A DNA stretch of 64,000 nucleotides from contig NZ_FTMB01000013.1 of NCBI RefSeq assembly GCF_900155885.1, forward strand, positions 23,568 to 87,567. The letters run 5' to 3'. Every line of letters begins with the position of its first letter. The first letter of the stretch is position 1. Of this stretch, positions 61,508-64,000 are shown piece after piece. Both the position numbers and the translations under genes were made by a program. This DNA is from Rhizobium sp. RU20A (GTDB lineage: Bacteria > Pseudomonadota > Alphaproteobacteria > Rhizobiales > Rhizobiaceae). The notes below the pieces were generated by a model. That model was not told where the DNA came from. It made no database searches and worked only from the letters and a program-made list of their open reading frames with translations.

Positions 61508-64000
61508 CAGCACCCCGGTCCGGGTCGTGCTGGTGACACTCGACAACCACATCGTGGCGGCGGTCGACGATGCGCGCGCGGCGCTTCTTGCCGACATGCC
61601 GGGCCTGACGCTCTGCGTCCACGCCGCCACCGACTGGGCCGACAGCCCGGCCAAGCTTGCGGCCTGCCGCGCCGCCATCCGTGCCGGCGACATCGTCATC
61701 GTTTCCATGATCTTCGTGGAAGAGCATGTGCGCGCCATCGCCGACGTGCTGGAGGAGCGCCATCGGCTGTGTGATGCCATGGTCTGCTGCATGTCTGCCG
61801 GTACGATCATGAAATATACGGCCATGGGCCGCTTCCGGATGGGCGAGGAGCAGAAGGGGCCGCTGGCGCTTTTGAAGAAGCTGCGCGGCTCCAGCTCGCG
61901 CGAGGGGCGCGACAGCGGCAAGACGGCCGGCGAGCGGCAGATGGCCATGCTGCGCCGCCTGCCGAAACTGCTGCGCTTCGTGCCCGGCACGGCGCAGGAT
62001 GTGCGCGCCTATTTCCTCACCCTGCAATATCGCATCGCCGCCTCCGACGAGAACATCGCCAACATGGTGCGCCTCTTGGTCGGGCGCTACGCGCGCGGCG
62101 AGCGCAAGGGGCTGGCGGGGCGCATCCAGGCGGCCGATCCCGTCGATTATCCCGATGTCGGCCTTTATCATCCACGCCTCAAGCCACGCGTGACGACGGA
62201 TGCGCGGGCTCTGCCCGCGCCCGCCGAGGTTCGCGGCACGATCGGCCTTCTGCTGCTGCGCACGTACATTCTCTCCGGCGATACCGGCCACTATGACGCC
62301 GTGATCGCGGCGCTCGAAGCGCGGGGCTTCCGCGTCGTCCCGGTCTTTTCGAGCGGGCTCGACATGCGCGCGGCGATTGCCCGCTACATGGACCCGGCCG
62401 CGGGCGGGCTTGGTATCGATGCGCTCTGCTCGCTCACCGGCTTCTCGCTGGTCGGCGGCCCGGCCTATAGCGATGCGACGGCTGCGGCCGGCACGCTGGA
62501 AGGGCTGGGCGTTCCCTATCTCTCGGCCTTCGTCACCGAGTTCCAGTCCCGCGAGGTCTGGGCCGCCTCCACGCAAGGCCTGACGCCGATCGAGACGACG
62601 CTGATGGTGGCGATCCCCGAACTCGACGGGGCCATCGGCTCCATGGTGATCGGCGGGCGCTCCGATTGCGGTGGTGCGGCGAAGGCCTGCATCTGCGCCC
62701 GCAATGTCGGCCAGTGCCCGGCGGGGCGCGCCTGCATGCATCCCGACGACGAGCGCGTGGCGCTTCTTTCCGACCGCCTCGCCGCGCTCGCCACGCTTCG
62801 CCGCACCGCCCGCGCCGAACGGCGCATCGCCGTCACCCTCTTCAACTATCCGCCGAATGGCGGCAGCATCGGTACGGCCGCCTTCCTCGCCGTCTTCGAA
62901 AGCCTTTACGAGACGCTGCGGCGCCTGAAGGCCGAGGGTTACACAGTCGAACTGCCGGAAAGCGCCGAGGCGCTGAAGGCGATGCTGCTGGAGGGCAATG
63001 CCGCGCTCTCGGGCACGGAAGCCAATGTCCACGACATCATTCCGGTCGATCGCCATGTGCGCCACCAGCGCCATTTGTCCGAGATCGAGGCGCAGTGGGG
63101 TCCGGCGCCGGGCCGCATCCTCTCCAACGGGCGCGGCATTTTTGTGCTCGGCCGCCAGTTCGGCAATGTGCTCGTCGCGCTGCAGCCCTCCTTCGGCTAT
63201 GAGGGCGACCCGATGCGGCTGCTCTTCGAGGGCGGCTTTGCGCCGAACCATGCCTTTGCGGCCTTCTACACCTATCTGCGCGACACGTTCGCTGCCCATG
63301 CCGTGCTGCATTTCGGCACCCATGGCGCGCTGGAATTCATGCCGGGCAAGCAGACCGGCCTTTCCGCCACCTGCTGGCCGGACCGGCTGATCCGCGACCT
63401 GCCCAATTTCTATTTCTACGCCGCCAACAATCCTTCCGAAGGCTCGATCGCCAAGCGCCGCTCGGCCGCGACGCTCGTCTCCTACCTCACCCCGCCCGTG
63501 ACCCATGCCGGGCTCTACAAGGGGCTGGCGGAGCTGAAGGCGAGCCTTGACCGCTACCGCCTTGCGCCGCCGGACGCGCTGGTCGAGCGCCAGCGGCTCG
63601 TCGATCTCATCACCGCCCAGGCCGGCGCGCTGGACCTGTCGCCGCTCTCGCCCGTCGCGGGTGATGATGCGCTTGTCAGCCATCTCCTCACCGCCATCAC
63701 CGAGCTCGAATATGCGCTGATCCCGCACGGCCTGCATGTGGCCGGGCGCGGGATGGGGCGTGATGGGCGGCGCGACATGATCGAGCACGTGGCCGCGGGC
63801 ATGGGCGAGACGAGCCCTGCCCTTCCGGCCCTTGCCGAGGCGATCGCCGATGGTGACGAACTGGCGCTCGCGCGCCTCTTGTCGGGCGCCGACGCTGCGC
63901 TGAGGGAACGCGTCGCAGGCCTCGTCCAGCTCAACGTCAACCTTGCCGACAACCGCGAACTCGACGGCCTCGTCCGGGCGCTGGACGGGCGTTTCGTGCC
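61479..64000 (+). CDS. bchH: Magnesium chelatase subunit H, 3' end outside window
   Basis: Porphyrin-binding catalytic subunit that inserts Mg into protoporphyrin IX with BchI and BchD. Begins at ATG 61479 ([12 protein letters not shown], then [12 protein letters not shown]), overlapping bchB by 29 bases. 840 codons are visible of an expected 1200 or so. Family landmarks are [26 protein letters not shown] and [19 protein letters not shown] cluster of five Cys (in [17 protein letters not shown] and the following PAGRAC, near residue 400) is present; Fe-S binding has been reported for one BchH, but whether it occurs here cannot be said. Probably followed by bchL and bchM outside the window. Confidence 0.95.

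Overview
The window reads as part of a photosynthesis replicon of an aerobic anoxygenic phototrophic alphaproteobacterium. The evidence is bacteriochlorophyll (bch) and spheroidene-type carotenoid (crt) genes, the PpsR/PpaA regulators, high-GC coding, and a complete repABC module with its counter-transcribed RNA. RepABC is typical of plasmids and chromids of Hyphomicrobiales (Rhizobiales) and Rhodobacterales. I lean towards Hyphomicrobiales, but the sequence alone does not settle the genus. No tRNA, rRNA, CRISPR array or intact insertion sequence was seen.

Layout. (1) 1-8.75 kb, left half of the photosynthesis gene cluster: crtD (cut by the window edge) and crtC on the plus strand, facing a minus-strand operon bchI-bchD-bchO-crtI-crtB plus a 48-residue membrane protein. 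Every junction in that operon is a start/stop overlap. Two PpsR-type boxes (TGT-N12-ACA) precede bchI. (2) 8.75-12.9 kb: repABC with a promoter and inverted-repeat operator before repA and a ctRNA between repB and repC. (3) 13-48 kb, accessory cargo: a small-molecule kinase, class III aminotransferase and DeoR cassette; a CHASE4-GGDEF-EAL protein; the DabAB inorganic-carbon uptake pair with a divergent LysR regulator; decayed LysR and GNAT genes flanking a bile-acid-symporter-family transporter; a LuxR regulator divergent from a glutamine-synthetase-like ligase, a PotFGHI-like ABC transporter and an iron alcohol dehydrogenase; a second GGDEF-EAL protein; a 2698-residue Gly-rich autotransporter; and a TetR/MFS efflux pair. 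(4) 47.1-64 kb, right half of the cluster: a B12-binding PpaA/AerR-like protein, dxs, a cytochrome c2, tspO, the minus-strand operon ppaA-ppsR / bchG-bch2-bchP plus a 94-residue membrane protein, and the plus-strand operon bchF-bchN-bchB-bchH, which runs off the end.

How it works together. dxs supplies isoprenoid precursor. crtB, crtI, crtC and crtD build the carotenoid. bchI, bchD and bchH form the Mg-chelatase. bchN and bchB belong to the dark-operative protochlorophyllide reductase, whose bchL is not in view. bchF hydrates the vinyl group, and bchG and bchP attach and reduce the tail. The cytochrome c2 would re-reduce the reaction centre. PpsR with its B12-binding antirepressor PpaA probably acts at boxes before bchI, bchG, bchF/ppaA and possibly dxs. 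DabAB may feed bicarbonate to anaplerotic fixation. The most notable points are the cluster split by the replication module and about 38 kb of cargo, two coupled small membrane proteins, a second AerR-like protein, a single-cysteine PpsR, and two uncharacterised amine or amino-alcohol catabolic cassettes.
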